From positions 57,024 to 121,023 of the forward strand of contig JBGSWN010000267.1 in NCBI GenBank assembly GCA_041752395.1: DNA of 64,000 nt. The letters are read 5' to 3'. This document shows positions 1 to 10,436 of this stretch, piece by piece. The position numbers were made by a program, and so were the translations under genes. Positions within the stretch are counted from its first letter, which is position 1, and every line of letters starts with the position of its first letter. This DNA comes from UBA6168 sp041752395. GTDB lineage: Bacteria; Bacteroidota; Bacteroidia; Chitinophagales; Saprospiraceae. The notes beneath the pieces are model-generated. The model saw nothing but the letters and a program-made list of their open reading frames with translations. It searched no databases and had not been told where the DNA came from.

Positions 1-3000
1 ATCCAAGCCAATATCATGACACAGTTTGGATGTACGTACAACCCAGCCGCATTTCCCATAAATTTGGTGACCTGTACCGACCCAATCACAGGAATACCAA
101 TTCCTGCGCCAGCAGCGCCAAACCCTGGCGAACCCATCATTTTTTTCAATTTTGACTTGCGTCCAAACGTGGGCACTGTCCAAATTCAAATCAATGAAAA
201 CAACATGCTTGACAATATTGGGTGGGCACTGTACTATTCCGCTACCCCTACAACTGGCACAGGCCCAGGCCCGCATTACCAAAGTGGGGACTGCAATAAC
301 CTTGTTTTCTACCATTGCGGAACGGCAAGTGGTAATAATTGGGTTACTATTTTTACACCATTTTTTACAGAAGCTACCAATTGGTATTTGGTAGTATGGG
401 ACCAAGATGACGACATTGATGTCATGCTTGAAAACTTCAAAGGTCGGTATGGATGCGGCGATGGCGATCTATATTGTGACCTTGAAACAGGGACCGTCGC
501 AACGACTTGCAACATCAATGGAACCTACACGGTCAATATTCCCATTGCTGGTCAAAACGGCAATTATATCGGAACCGACCCAAATGCATTAAATTCTCCC
601 TCCGCTGGTTTATGTTTGACAAATACTGGCGATGGTGGCCCAACTTCGGGCATCATTTCGTTGACCTACAATTATGGAACGCCGTATGACATTGATATTT
701 CAATTGACATCAATGGGCCTTGTCCCGATCCAATTTTACCAGGCGCATGCACAGCAAACATTGTTGGCATTGCCCCTGACTGTTGTATAATCCCCCCGGA
801 CTGCACCATATCTGGGCCTACTTTGGTTTGTCCTTTGGAAAATGGAATCTTATACACTGGGCAACCAAATATGGATTCCTACTTGTGGACAATTACCGGG
901 AATGGGAGTATTGTTGGAGCTTCAAACGGGCAATCTGTTTCTGTTACTTCGGATGCAGTTTGTAGCGGCGGCTATGAACTCACTTTACAAGTTGTAAAAT
1001 TTACTTGCGTAAACACCTGTATGTTGCAGGTGACTGTTGATGATGACATCTTACCTTCAGTTAGCTGTCCTGCTCCAATCACAATTAATGCCTGCCCTAC
1101 CCAAATGTCAATCAATGATTCCTTTAATTCTTGGGTAAGTGATTTTTCGGCATCGGACAATTGTGGTTCATTAAATATTACAGGATTAGCAGGTGCTACT
1201 GCACCAAGTGGGTGTGGTGGAACGACTGTCGTAAATTATTCTGCCATGGATAACTGCGGCAATTCTGCAAATTGCTCTTCTACATTCACCATTTTAGCGC
1301 CAGCAACGGTGGTTTTGACCTGCCCCGCCAATGTGACTGAGGCGGCCTGCCAGTCTCAGCAAGTCATTCAACAAAAATATACTGCATGGCTGGCAACAGC
1401 CATGTCAACTGGCGGTTGCAATGCGGTGCTTTCACACAATAGTTCTGGAATTCCTTCAGCCTGCGGAGAATCCAGGACTGTTATTTTTACCGTAAACAGC
1501 AGCTGCCAAGCACCTGTAACCTGCAGTGCAACTTTCACGGTAACTGCTGCACCGGCGGCTGTCATTAATTGCCCTACAAACATTACGGAAGCGGCTTGTC
1601 AGACTCAAGCATCCATTGATACAAAATATGCAAATTGGTTAGCGACTGTTTCGGCAAGTGGCGGTTGCAACGGTGCCTTGACAAACAATAGCACCGGGCC
1701 TCCATCGGCTTGCGGCGGCTCAAAAACGGTGATTTTTACCTATACCAGCACCTGTGCACCATTGGTGACTAGCTGTTCAGCGACTTTCACCGTCACGGCA
1801 CCAGCCAATGTGGTCTTGACCTGCCCAACAAACCAAGTGGAGGCAGCTTGCCAGACGCAAGGTGCCATCAATGCAAAGTACAATACATGGTTAGCCACTG
1901 TTGTTGTTAGCGGAGGTTGCAATGGTGCTTTGACCAACAACAGTACAACCCCGCCAGATGCATGTGGTGGTTCAAGAACCGTCACATTTACTTATACCAG
2001 CACTTGTGCGCCATTTACAACGACCTGTCAGGCAACGTTTACCGTAAATTCATCACCAGCGGTGTTGACCTGTCCAGCTAATACCACCACGGCAGCCTGC
2101 CTAACCCAAGCTGCCGTAAACACGGCCTATGCCAATTGGCTGGCTTCAGTTTCAATCAGTGGTGGATGCAATGGGATGCTGACCAACAACAGCACGGGGC
2201 CGCCCGATGCTTGCGGTGGTTCAAAGACCGTGATGTTCACTTACACGAGCACCTGTGCACCGTTGACCAGCACCTGTTCCGCAACTTTCACCGTTCCTAA
2301 CGCACCTGTCATCGTCCTGAACTGTCCGCCAACAATCATCGAAGCGGCTTGCCAGACCCAAGCTGCAATTAACACGAAATACAACAACTGGCTCAACATG
2401 GCCAATTTCAGCGGAGGCTGCAACGGTGTTTTGACGAACAACAGCGCAGGAATTCCATCGGCCTGTGGAGGAGTTTCAACTGTAACATTTACGGTTGCTC
2501 AAAGCTGCGGCACTATGGTGACCTGCACTCGTAGTTTCACGGTATCCTCCAATCCGGTCCAATTGACTTGCCCAGCCCCTGTAACAGAGGCAGCTTGTCA
2601 AACCCAAGCACAAATCAATTCAAAATTTTCAGCTTGGCTCGCTACGGTTTCAACGAGCGGTGGCTGCAACCCTGTTTTGTCAAACAACAACTCCGGTGCC
2701 CCACCCGCTTGTGGAGGAAGCACAACGGTGACATTTACCGTCATCAGCGGTTGCGAAGCACCTAAAATCTGCTCAGCTACTTTTGCTGTCGCAAACGCAC
2801 CTGTCGTGACCCTCACATGCCCGGTCAGCCAATCAGAAGTGGCTTGCCAAACCCAAGGAGCTATCAATACGAAATATGCGAATTGGCTGGCCACAGTTTC
2901 CGCCAGTGGCGGCTGCAACGGCGTTTTGACAAACAACAGCACGGGCGCACCTGATGTATGCACGGGCGGAACAGTTTCCGTGACATTCACTTACACGAGC

Positions 3001-6000
3001 AACTGCCCACCAGTAACAAGTAACTGCACCGCAACTTTCACTGTTGCCGCACCACCTCCGATTGTGCTCAATTGCCCCGCAAATCAAACGGAAGCAGCTT
3101 GCCAAACACAAGCGGCCATCAATGCCAAATACAATACATGGCTAGCTTCAGTTTCTGGAAGTGGTGGTTGTACGGGTACTTTTACCAACAACAGCACGGG
3201 TGCTCCAAATGTGTGTACGGGCGGAGTTTCCACCGTAACCTTTAATTATATCAGTAGTTGTGCGCCGTTTTTCACTTACTGCACAGCCACATTCACCGTC
3301 ACTCCACCTGCACCCGTTGTACTGACCTGTCCATCGAATGTGACTGAAGCGGCCTGTCAATCACAGGCTACTATTGATTCGAAGTTCGCCACTTGGCTGG
3401 CTTCCGTTTCCGCTAGCGGCGGCTGCAATGGTATGCTTTCCAACAACAACACCGGTGCTCCAAATGTCTGCACAGGCGGCACTACTACCGTTACCTTCAC
3501 CTACACCAGCACTTGTGCGCCTTTAACGACAAGCTGCACGGCGACTTTCACCGTCAACGCTCCGGCCATGGTTTCACTGACTTGCCCGGCCAACGTTTCC
3601 GAACCAGCTTGCCAGACACAGGCTGCCATCAATGGAAAATTTGCCACATGGTTAGCCTCGGCCTCAGCCGCTGGCGGTTGCAATGGCTTGGTGACCAACA
3701 ACAATACAGGCGCACCCAACTCATGCGGTGGAACCACTACGGTGACATTCACCTACACGAGCAGTTGTGCGCCATTGACTTCGACTTGCGCTGCCACTTT
3801 TACGGTCGAGGCACCAATAGGAGTGGTGCTTACCTGCCCCGGCAACCAGAACGAAGGCCCCTGCCAGACACAGGCTGCCATTGATATGAAATATAATACT
3901 TGGCTGGCATCCGTTTCAGCAAGCAATGGTTGTTCTGGATTGGTGACCAACAATAGCACGGGCGCACCTTCTGCTTGTGGGGGTTCTAAAATGGTAACAT
4001 TCACCTATTCCAGCCCATGCTCGGCTTTGATGACTACTTGCCAAGCCACTTTTTCCGTGGAAGCAGCACCAACAGTGACCATCACTTGCGCAGCAAACAC
4101 AACGGTTCCAGCTTGCCAAACACAGGCCGCAGTTGATGATGCTTACGCAATTTGGCTCGGCACAGCTTCGGCCAATGGCGGCTGCAACAGTGCTTTGAGC
4201 AACAACAGCACAGGCGCTCCGCTAGCTTGCGGCGGTTCAAAAACAGTGATTTTTACCTACACCAGCAGCTGTGCGCCTTTGACGACGACTTGCTCGGCAA
4301 CTTTCACCGTCACCGCATCCCCTGCTGTGGCATTAAATTGCCCAGTAAATACAACTGTTCCAGCTTGCCAAACGCAGGCCGCAGTGAATGATGCTTACGC
4401 AATTTGGCTCGCCACTGCATCGGCAAGTGGAGGCTGCAACGGCTCATTGAGCAACAACAGCACAGGTGCTCCGCCGGCTTGCGGCGGTTCAAAAACAGTG
4501 GTTTTTACCTACACGAGCAGCTGTGCACCTTTGACTACGACTTGCTCGGCAACTTTCACCGTCACCACATCCCCTGCTGTGGCATTAAATTGCCCAGTAA
4601 ATACAACTGTTCCAGCTTGCCAAACGCAGGCCGTAATTGATGATGCTTACGCAATTTGGCTCGCCACTGCATCGGCAAGTGGAGGCTGCAACGGCTCATT
4701 AAGCAACAACAGCACAGGTGCTCCGCTGGCTTGCGGCGGTTCAAAAACAGTGATTTTTACCTACACGAGCAGCTGTGCGCCTTTGACTACGACTTGCTCG
4801 GCAACTTTCACGGTGACAGCAGCGCCAGCAGTGGTTCTAACCTGCCCGGTCAGTGTGACGGAAACGACCTGCCAATCGCAAACCGAGATTGACAACAAAT
4901 ACGCCGCATGGCTGGCTTCGGCTACAATCAGTGGCGGTTGCAATGCTGTTTTGACCAACAACAACCCTGGCAGCCCATCGGCATGTGGGGGTTCTTCGAC
5001 GGTAACTTTCACGGTGATGAGCAGCTGCGAAGGGCCGGTAACTTGTAGTTCGACCTTTGCAGTTACGCCAGCGCCACCTGTGGTTCTGAACTGCCCTGCG
5101 CCGTTTATGATGCCTCCTTTATCCACCCAAGCGCAAATTGATGCGGCTTTCGCAACATGGTTGGCGACAGCCAATTCGACTGGCGGATGTGGGGTCTTGA
5201 CCAATGACAACACGGGGGCTCCTAGTTCCTGTGGAGGCAGCACGACGGTCACTTTTACCTTCACCAGCTCTTGCGCACCAATCGCTACAACAACCTGTAG
5301 TTCCACATTTTCGGTACCGATGGTTGCACCGGGCATCGGTGTCGCCAAATATTTTGCTGGCATTCAAACTTCGACGAGTGGCATACCGGGCAACTTCGAT
5401 GTCATCACTGAAATTGTCGTCCAGAACCTCGGAAGTACCAGTTTGAGCAACCTGAGTTTGGTGGACAACCTTGGCGCAGCCAACAACCTTGGCTCGGCAT
5501 TCGTGGGCATCACGGGTGCTCCGCAAATCGTGGCCGTGGGCGCAAAAGGCGCTACCACCACTGCCGACGTTAACCCGACCATCAATCCAGCATTTAACGG
5601 AAATGGCAACAACAACCTGCTTCTCAGCAGCGGAATGCTCATGCCAGGCCAGCGGTATGTGCTGCAATTCCGTTTTGAGGTGAATCCAGATGCGCCGGGT
5701 GCACCTGTGGTAATGAAAAATCAAGCCACTGCCTCTGGCTCCGTTTCAACCTGTTCCGCCCCAATGGTCGTGAGTGACCTCTCGGACGAGGGCGACAATC
5801 CGATGACTTCCAATGCAGGTTATATCGGCGACAGCGGTGGCAGCAACGACCCTACCCTGCTCACCAATTGTTGGAGCTTGCTCAACAGCAGCATATCCTG
5901 CAATGATTTAGTACAAGTTTCACTGAATCAAAATTGTGAAATCTGGCTCACGCCGGGCATGGTACTGGAGGGCGAAGCCCAGATGTGCATCAACCCGAAT

Positions 6001-9000
6001 TTGTACCCACTCGGCAGCTACTACGAGGTACTGATGGTGACGGATGCAAATGGCGCACCAGTGCCAGATTTAAATCCAGCCACTGCGAATATCTACGAGA
6101 TTAGCGGCAGCTACATTGGCCAATATTTGACGGTAAAAATTCGGGACAAGGTTTACAAAAACACCTGCTGGGGTCAAATTTTTATCGAAGACAAACTGGC
6201 ACCAGTTTTCAATTGCCCAAGCACGCCAGTCACTGTTTTTTGCTCGGCAAACTTGGCGAACGTGCCACCACCAACCGTCACGGACAATTGCGACCCTAAT
6301 CCAATTGTAAGCTTGGTGGGCCAGCAAATCATTGACAACGACATCTGCGGCGATGGAATTTATACCGTGCGTCGCACTTATAAAGCCACGGATAATCACG
6401 GGAACATGAGTGCAAATTGTGTTCAAAACATCAATTTGACTCGCCCGCCAGTGGATTTCCCAGATGACATTACTTGGAGCTGTACGCAATATTCAGCGCA
6501 TCCAAACATCGTGAATGCGACGACTTTGCACCCGACGATTGTTGACGTTGACCCAGTAGAACAGGGCATTGATGTCAGCCCAAGTTTACCTGATACAACG
6601 CTTGCGCACACTGGTTCTGGTGTCGTAAACGTGAGCCTCAGCACCATTTGCAAGTACAGCGTCTTGAAATCTGACCAGACCGTTGGGATTTGCGGAGCCA
6701 GTTTCAAAATCATCCGCACTTGGACGGTACTCGACTGGTGTACAGGCGACATCATCACCACGGGTGTGGGCGGTGAGGACAATGTGCAGGTGATAAAAAT
6801 CGCTGACAAAGTGGCGCCAACCATTACCCGTGCGCCATTCAATGTCAGCATAAATGTGCCTGCAGCCTACCCACAGCCTTGCAAATCAACGGGTATTTTG
6901 TTGCCGCCAACCATTGCTGACAATTGCAACGCCGTGACAGTGCAAATCATCACAACGATTGGTGAAGCTATCTATCTGAACGGTGTTGATGGCAAAAACG
7001 GTGGCACGATTCCAGCGCCGGGGCTTGGCATTGGCATCAATCAAGTGACCTACATTGCCACGGATGCCTGCGGCAATTCGACGACCATCATCGTGCCTGT
7101 TACCGTGTTGGACGACGTAACCCCGACGGCAGTTTGCGTTAGTTTCACAGAAGTGGATTTGCCTTCGGGAGCTAACCCAACAGCTACGGTTTTGGCCAAT
7201 GTTTTCAACACGGGAAGTACGGACAACTGCTGCCTAAACCATTTTGAGGTGCGGCGGATGGAAGACCCTTGCAATGATGGTCACGATGACACTGTTTTTG
7301 GCACTACGGTAAAATTTTGCTGCGAGGACGTGGCGAACAGCCCCGTCATGGTGGTCTTCCGGGCGTTTGATTGCTTCGGCAATTTCAACGATTGCATGGT
7401 ACAGGTGAACGTGAACGACAAGCAGCCGCCCGTTTTGCTGACTTGCCCAGCGAACCAGCGGATTACCTGCGATTTTTACGCTGATAATTTTGAAACACAG
7501 CTTGCTGCCCTCGGCAGCAACCAAACGGCAAAAAGCCAGTTGCTGGATGCGATGTTTGGGCAACCAACTTTCGCTGACAATTGTACGAGCATAACCGTTT
7601 CACGCACGTTTGCCAGCAGTTTCACACAGTGCAAAGAAGGTACGATGACCAGAACTTGGAAAGCCACTGACGCCCAAGGCCAAGAATCTTTTCCTTGCAG
7701 CCAAACGGTTTTTGTGGACCATGTTTCCGATTTTGTAGTGAATTTCCCAGCGGACATCACAGTGAATTGCGGGCAGTCGCTTCCGAATTTTGGCCAGCCA
7801 ACTGTTTTCTATGAAACTTGTGAGATGGTCGCAATCAACCACGAAGATGGCCTGTTCGAGACAGTGCCGGGTGCTTGCTACAAGTTTATCCGAACTTGGA
7901 CGGTCATCAACTGGTGCACCCAAGGCGCAATAGCGGACCAGGAAGTAACGGAAGTACCGGAGAGTTTGCTCAGTCTGCCTTTCCCTCAGTGCGATCTGGA
8001 TGGCGACGGAGACTGCGACATTCGGACGTTCCGGGATAGCTGGACAGCGACGCAGAAGCCGACAGCCAACCAGGCCAACCAGCAGTTTGGGCCAGATACC
8101 GACCCGGACTCTGACCCATGGGATGGGTACATCACCTACAAACAAACGATTATGGTGATTGACAATGTGAACCCAGTCTTCACAAATTGCTCAATACCAG
8201 ATGTTTGCATACAAGACACGGCTGTTTGCGCAGCAACATTTACACTGCCGCAGCCAACGGTGATGGATTGCAGCAGCCAAGTCACCATCACGGCCAACAC
8301 ACCTGGATTGGGCGCTGGATTTGGGCCGTTTACGCATGGACCCGGCACTTTCATCACCACTTTCACAGCGAGCGATGGCTGCAACAACACCAGCATTTGC
8401 AGGGATACCTTTGAGGTAAAAGATTGCAAAGCACCGAATATTTACTGCGCTCCATTGATTGCAGTATTGATGCCAGGTGTGCCGCCGATGGTGCCTGTGA
8501 ACGCACAGCAATTGGACGCTGGCACGACTGACAATTGCTCGGATGTGATTCAGGTTTCGTTTACACCAAACGTCAGTGATAGCGTCAGGATTTTCCTATG
8601 CGAAGACGAGGGCGTGAACGATGTTCAGATTTGGTTTACCGATGAATTTGGCAACCAAGATTTCTGTGTGACGACGGTGACCATTCAGGATAATACAACC
8701 AGTTGCAACGACGACACTTTGACGGTACACCTTGGTGGCCAGATTTTCAATGAAAATGATGTACCAGTGAGCGGTGTGACGGTGAGTTTGAATGGAACGA
8801 ATACTCCTGTTTCGACAGGAGCGACAGGGAGTTTCTACTTCCCTAGCGTAACCGTGGGACAGGACGTGACCCTCGTGCCGAGCAAGGACGACAACCCGTT
8901 GGCAGGTGTCACAACCTACGATATTGTGAAGATGAGCAAGCATATTCTGAACATTGAGCTGCTTGATTCACCGTACAAGATGATTGCTGCGGACGTGAAC

Positions 9001-9939
9001 AATTCCAAAACCATCACGACCTTTGACTTGGTGGAATTGCGGAAATTGATTCTCCATATCAATTCCAATTTCCCAAGCAATACCTCGTGGCGGTTCGTGG
9101 AGCGGGCCTACAACTTTCCAGTGCCGACCAATCCGTGGTTCGAGAATTTTCCTGAAATCATTAGCATCAACGACCTGCCAGCCGAGGTGTTGGATGCAGA
9201 TTTTGTGGCCGTAAAAATTGGCGACGTTAACGTTTCATACAGTTTCGCTGGCGATGAAAATGAGGACAGGAGCAGCGGAACGCTCATTTTTGCTACGCAA
9301 AACCAAGCCGTTGAAGCGGGCCAAACTTGCAGCCTCAGTTTCCGGGCGAAGGATTTTGAAACGGTTGGCTACCAGTTCACCCTGGACTTTGACACTGACA
9401 AACTTGAGTTTGTGGAAGTGGGCGATGGGGAAGCTACCGATGGCAGTTTTGGTTTCGCAAAATTGGAGGAAGGAGCTATCACGGCAAGCTGGAATGAGCA
9501 CGGCAAACGCAGTGAGGGAATGGCTGACTTCACCCTTGTTTTCAAAGCGAAAAAGCGCTTGAAGCCTTCTGATGCCATCGGATTAAGCGACCGATATACT
9601 CGAACGGAAGCCTACAGCAAGGATGGCGATTTGCTTGACATCCGATTGCAATTTACTGATGATGAATCGGTTGGGGATTTTGAACTGTTCCAAAACAGGC
9701 CAAACCCATTCAGCAGGGAAACCGTGATTGGCTTCCGTTTGCCGGAGGCGGGCAAGGCGCAGCTGACAATCACGGATGCTACAGGAAAGTTGGTAAAAAC
9801 GCAGGAATCAACTTTTGAAAAGGGTTACAACGAGTTCAGGCTGAACCGGGATGAGTTGGGAGTGGGGACTGGAATCCTTTACTACCGACTCGCCGCAGGC
9901 GCTGAAACTGCCACTAAAATGATGATTTTGACAGAATAG
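1..9939 (+). CDS. Giant secreted HYR-like repeat protein with T9SS sorting domain (5' partial)
   Basis: The frame is open from base 1. The first ATG is at 16 but no signal peptide follows it, so the true start is probably outside the window. Visible order: PKD/Ig-like N-terminal part; about 17 tandem cysteine-rich modules of about 84 residues (roughly residues 345-1770, core CP-N-TEAACQTQ...W..SGGCNG.L.NNS.G.P.ACGG); a DUF11-like segment (about 1770-1950); several HYR-like domains with DNC motifs (about 2050-2900); a carboxypeptidase-regulatory/dockerin-like segment with DVNNSKTITTFDLVELRKLIL (about 2905-3070); a cohesin-like segment (about 3085-3215); and a type A T9SS C-terminal domain beginning FELFQNRPNPFSRETVIGF (last 85 residues). 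It is probably a cell-surface or released adhesin or matrix protein exported by the type IX system. Substrate and partner are unknown. A terminator hairpin follows the stop. Confidence 0.9.
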   Translation: MQANIMTQFGCTYNPAAFPINLVTCTDPITGIPIPAPAAPNPGEPIIFFNFDLRPNVGTVQIQINENNMLDNIGWALYYSATPTTGTGPGPHYQSGDCNNLVFYHCGTASGNNWVTIFTPFFTEATNWYLVVWDQDDDIDVMLENFKGRYGCGDGDLYCDLETGTVATTCNINGTYTVNIPIAGQNGNYIGTDPNALNSPSAGLCLTNTGDGGPTSGIISLTYNYGTPYDIDISIDINGPCPDPILPGACTANIVGIAPDCCIIPPDCTISGPTLVCPLENGILYTGQPNMDSYLWTITGNGSIVGASNGQSVSVTSDAVCSGGYELTLQVVKFTCVNTCMLQVTVDDDILPSVSCPAPITINACPTQMSINDSFNSWVSDFSASDNCGSLNITGLAGATAPSGCGGTTVVNYSAMDNCGNSANCSSTFTILAPATVVLTCPANVTEAACQSQQVIQQKYTAWLATAMSTGGCNAVLSHNSSGIPSACGESRTVIFTVNSSCQAPVTCSATFTVTAAPAAVINCPTNITEAACQTQASIDTKYANWLATVSASGGCNGALTNNSTGPPSACGGSKTVIFTYTSTCAPLVTSCSATFTVTAPANVVLTCPTNQVEAACQTQGAINAKYNTWLATVVVSGGCNGALTNNSTTPPDACGGSRTVTFTYTSTCAPFTTTCQATFTVNSSPAVLTCPANTTTAACLTQAAVNTAYANWLASVSISGGCNGMLTNNSTGPPDACGGSKTVMFTYTSTCAPLTSTCSATFTVPNAPVIVLNCPPTIIEAACQTQAAINTKYNNWLNMANFSGGCNGVLTNNSAGIPSACGGVSTVTFTVAQSCGTMVTCTRSFTVSSNPVQLTCPAPVTEAACQTQAQINSKFSAWLATVSTSGGCNPVLSNNNSGAPPACGGSTTVTFTVISGCEAPKICSATFAVANAPVVTLTCPVSQSEVACQTQGAINTKYANWLATVSASGGCNGVLTNNSTGAPDVCTGGTVSVTFTYTSNCPPVTSNCTATFTVAAPPPIVLNCPANQTEAACQTQAAINAKYNTWLASVSGSGGCTGTFTNNSTGAPNVCTGGVSTVTFNYISSCAPFFTYCTATFTVTPPAPVVLTCPSNVTEAACQSQATIDSKFATWLASVSASGGCNGMLSNNNTGAPNVCTGGTTTVTFTYTSTCAPLTTSCTATFTVNAPAMVSLTCPANVSEPACQTQAAINGKFATWLASASAAGGCNGLVTNNNTGAPNSCGGTTTVTFTYTSSCAPLTSTCAATFTVEAPIGVVLTCPGNQNEGPCQTQAAIDMKYNTWLASVSASNGCSGLVTNNSTGAPSACGGSKMVTFTYSSPCSALMTTCQATFSVEAAPTVTITCAANTTVPACQTQAAVDDAYAIWLGTASANGGCNSALSNNSTGAPLACGGSKTVIFTYTSSCAPLTTTCSATFTVTASPAVALNCPVNTTVPACQTQAAVNDAYAIWLATASASGGCNGSLSNNSTGAPPACGGSKTVVFTYTSSCAPLTTTCSATFTVTTSPAVALNCPVNTTVPACQTQAVIDDAYAIWLATASASGGCNGSLSNNSTGAPLACGGSKTVIFTYTSSCAPLTTTCSATFTVTAAPAVVLTCPVSVTETTCQSQTEIDNKYAAWLASATISGGCNAVLTNNNPGSPSACGGSSTVTFTVMSSCEGPVTCSSTFAVTPAPPVVLNCPAPFMMPPLSTQAQIDAAFATWLATANSTGGCGVLTNDNTGAPSSCGGSTTVTFTFTSSCAPIATTTCSSTFSVPMVAPGIGVAKYFAGIQTSTSGIPGNFDVITEIVVQNLGSTSLSNLSLVDNLGAANNLGSAFVGITGAPQIVAVGAKGATTTADVNPTINPAFNGNGNNNLLLSSGMLMPGQRYVLQFRFEVNPDAPGAPVVMKNQATASGSVSTCSAPMVVSDLSDEGDNPMTSNAGYIGDSGGSNDPTLLTNCWSLLNSSISCNDLVQVSLNQNCEIWLTPGMVLEGEAQMCINPNLYPLGSYYEVLMVTDANGAPVPDLNPATANIYEISGSYIGQYLTVKIRDKVYKNTCWGQIFIEDKLAPVFNCPSTPVTVFCSANLANVPPPTVTDNCDPNPIVSLVGQQIIDNDICGDGIYTVRRTYKATDNHGNMSANCVQNINLTRPPVDFPDDITWSCTQYSAHPNIVNATTLHPTIVDVDPVEQGIDVSPSLPDTTLAHTGSGVVNVSLSTICKYSVLKSDQTVGICGASFKIIRTWTVLDWCTGDIITTGVGGEDNVQVIKIADKVAPTITRAPFNVSINVPAAYPQPCKSTGILLPPTIADNCNAVTVQIITTIGEAIYLNGVDGKNGGTIPAPGLGIGINQVTYIATDACGNSTTIIVPVTVLDDVTPTAVCVSFTEVDLPSGANPTATVLANVFNTGSTDNCCLNHFEVRRMEDPCNDGHDDTVFGTTVKFCCEDVANSPVMVVFRAFDCFGNFNDCMVQVNVNDKQPPVLLTCPANQRITCDFYADNFETQLAALGSNQTAKSQLLDAMFGQPTFADNCTSITVSRTFASSFTQCKEGTMTRTWKATDAQGQESFPCSQTVFVDHVSDFVVNFPADITVNCGQSLPNFGQPTVFYETCEMVAINHEDGLFETVPGACYKFIRTWTVINWCTQGAIADQEVTEVPESLLSLPFPQCDLDGDGDCDIRTFRDSWTATQKPTANQANQQFGPDTDPDSDPWDGYITYKQTIMVIDNVNPVFTNCSIPDVCIQDTAVCAATFTLPQPTVMDCSSQVTITANTPGLGAGFGPFTHGPGTFITTFTASDGCNNTSICRDTFEVKDCKAPNIYCAPLIAVLMPGVPPMVPVNAQQLDAGTTDNCSDVIQVSFTPNVSDSVRIFLCEDEGVNDVQIWFTDEFGNQDFCVTTVTIQDNTTSCNDDTLTVHLGGQIFNENDVPVSGVTVSLNGTNTPVSTGATGSFYFPSVTVGQDVTLVPSKDDNPLAGVTTYDIVKMSKHILNIELLDSPYKMIAADVNNSKTITTFDLVELRKLILHINSNFPSNTSWRFVERAYNFPVPTNPWFENFPEIISINDLPAEVLDADFVAVKIGDVNVSYSFAGDENEDRSSGTLIFATQNQAVEAGQTCSLSFRAKDFETVGYQFTLDFDTDKLEFVEVGDGEATDGSFGFAKLEEGAITASWNEHGKRSEGMADFTLVFKAKKRLKPSDAIGLSDRYTRTEAYSKDGDLLDIRLQFTDDESVGDFELFQNRPNPFSRETVIGFRLPEAGKAQLTITDATGKLVKTQESTFEKGYNEFRLNRDELGVGTGILYYRLAAGAETATKMMILTE

Positions 9940-9960
9940 GGCGTCTTCTAAAACAAAGCC

Positions 9961-10027
9961 AAAAGGCATGAACGGTAGCAATGGGTTTTTCAAAAATCCC
10001 GGATGCTACTTGTTCATGCCTTTTTTT
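9961..10027 (+). terminator. Rho-independent terminator after the giant repeat gene
   Basis: A long stem pairs AAAAGGCATGAAC and GTAGCA with TGCTAC and GTTCATGCC, followed by a run of seven T. It starts about 20 bases after the stop of the giant gene. Confidence 0.85.
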
Positions 10028-10436
10028 GTTACCTAAATATTGAACATTGAGTAATCTTGTTACGTATCACCGTTAAGTAGTGAATTAGGCTGCGTTTTGA
10101 TTTGCAAATAAAGTTTAGAATCAGGGATGGTAAAAGTTTGAAAAACATCTGTACCTTAGCGCACGAATTCACTTACCAATACCGATTTAGGGCAAACACT
10201 AACAATCATTTGAAATTTTCTGCCCACCTTACATCTACCCATTTAATAAATTGAGCCAACAGTTCAAAGGCTTTTGACAAATTTAGGACTGCTATTATTT
10301 TGAGATTTTGACAATTTACGTATCAAGGAGAACGGTCGAAACTGGCTCATTCCAATCGAAAAATTACTGGAAATTCATTTAACTCCGAGCTGACACTCGG
10401 TTAACATTTTATAATTATTACCAAAACTAGTCGATT
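10028..10436. other. Intergenic region without a recognised gene
   Basis: About 400 AT-rich bases between the terminator of the giant repeat gene and the SprB-repeat gene. I see no credible ORF, tRNA or strong TAnnTTTG promoter match. It presumably holds the promoter and leader of the downstream gene. Confidence 0.5.

Noticed and set aside
1060..5320. Regular repeats that might be a CRISPR array
   Set aside because: The period is 252 bases, the repeats are coding and diverged, and there are no short spacers or cas genes.
4761..5363. Minus-strand open frames across the repeat array
   Set aside because: They recur in each 252-base module with the same spacing, as expected for shadows of a repeated coding sequence.
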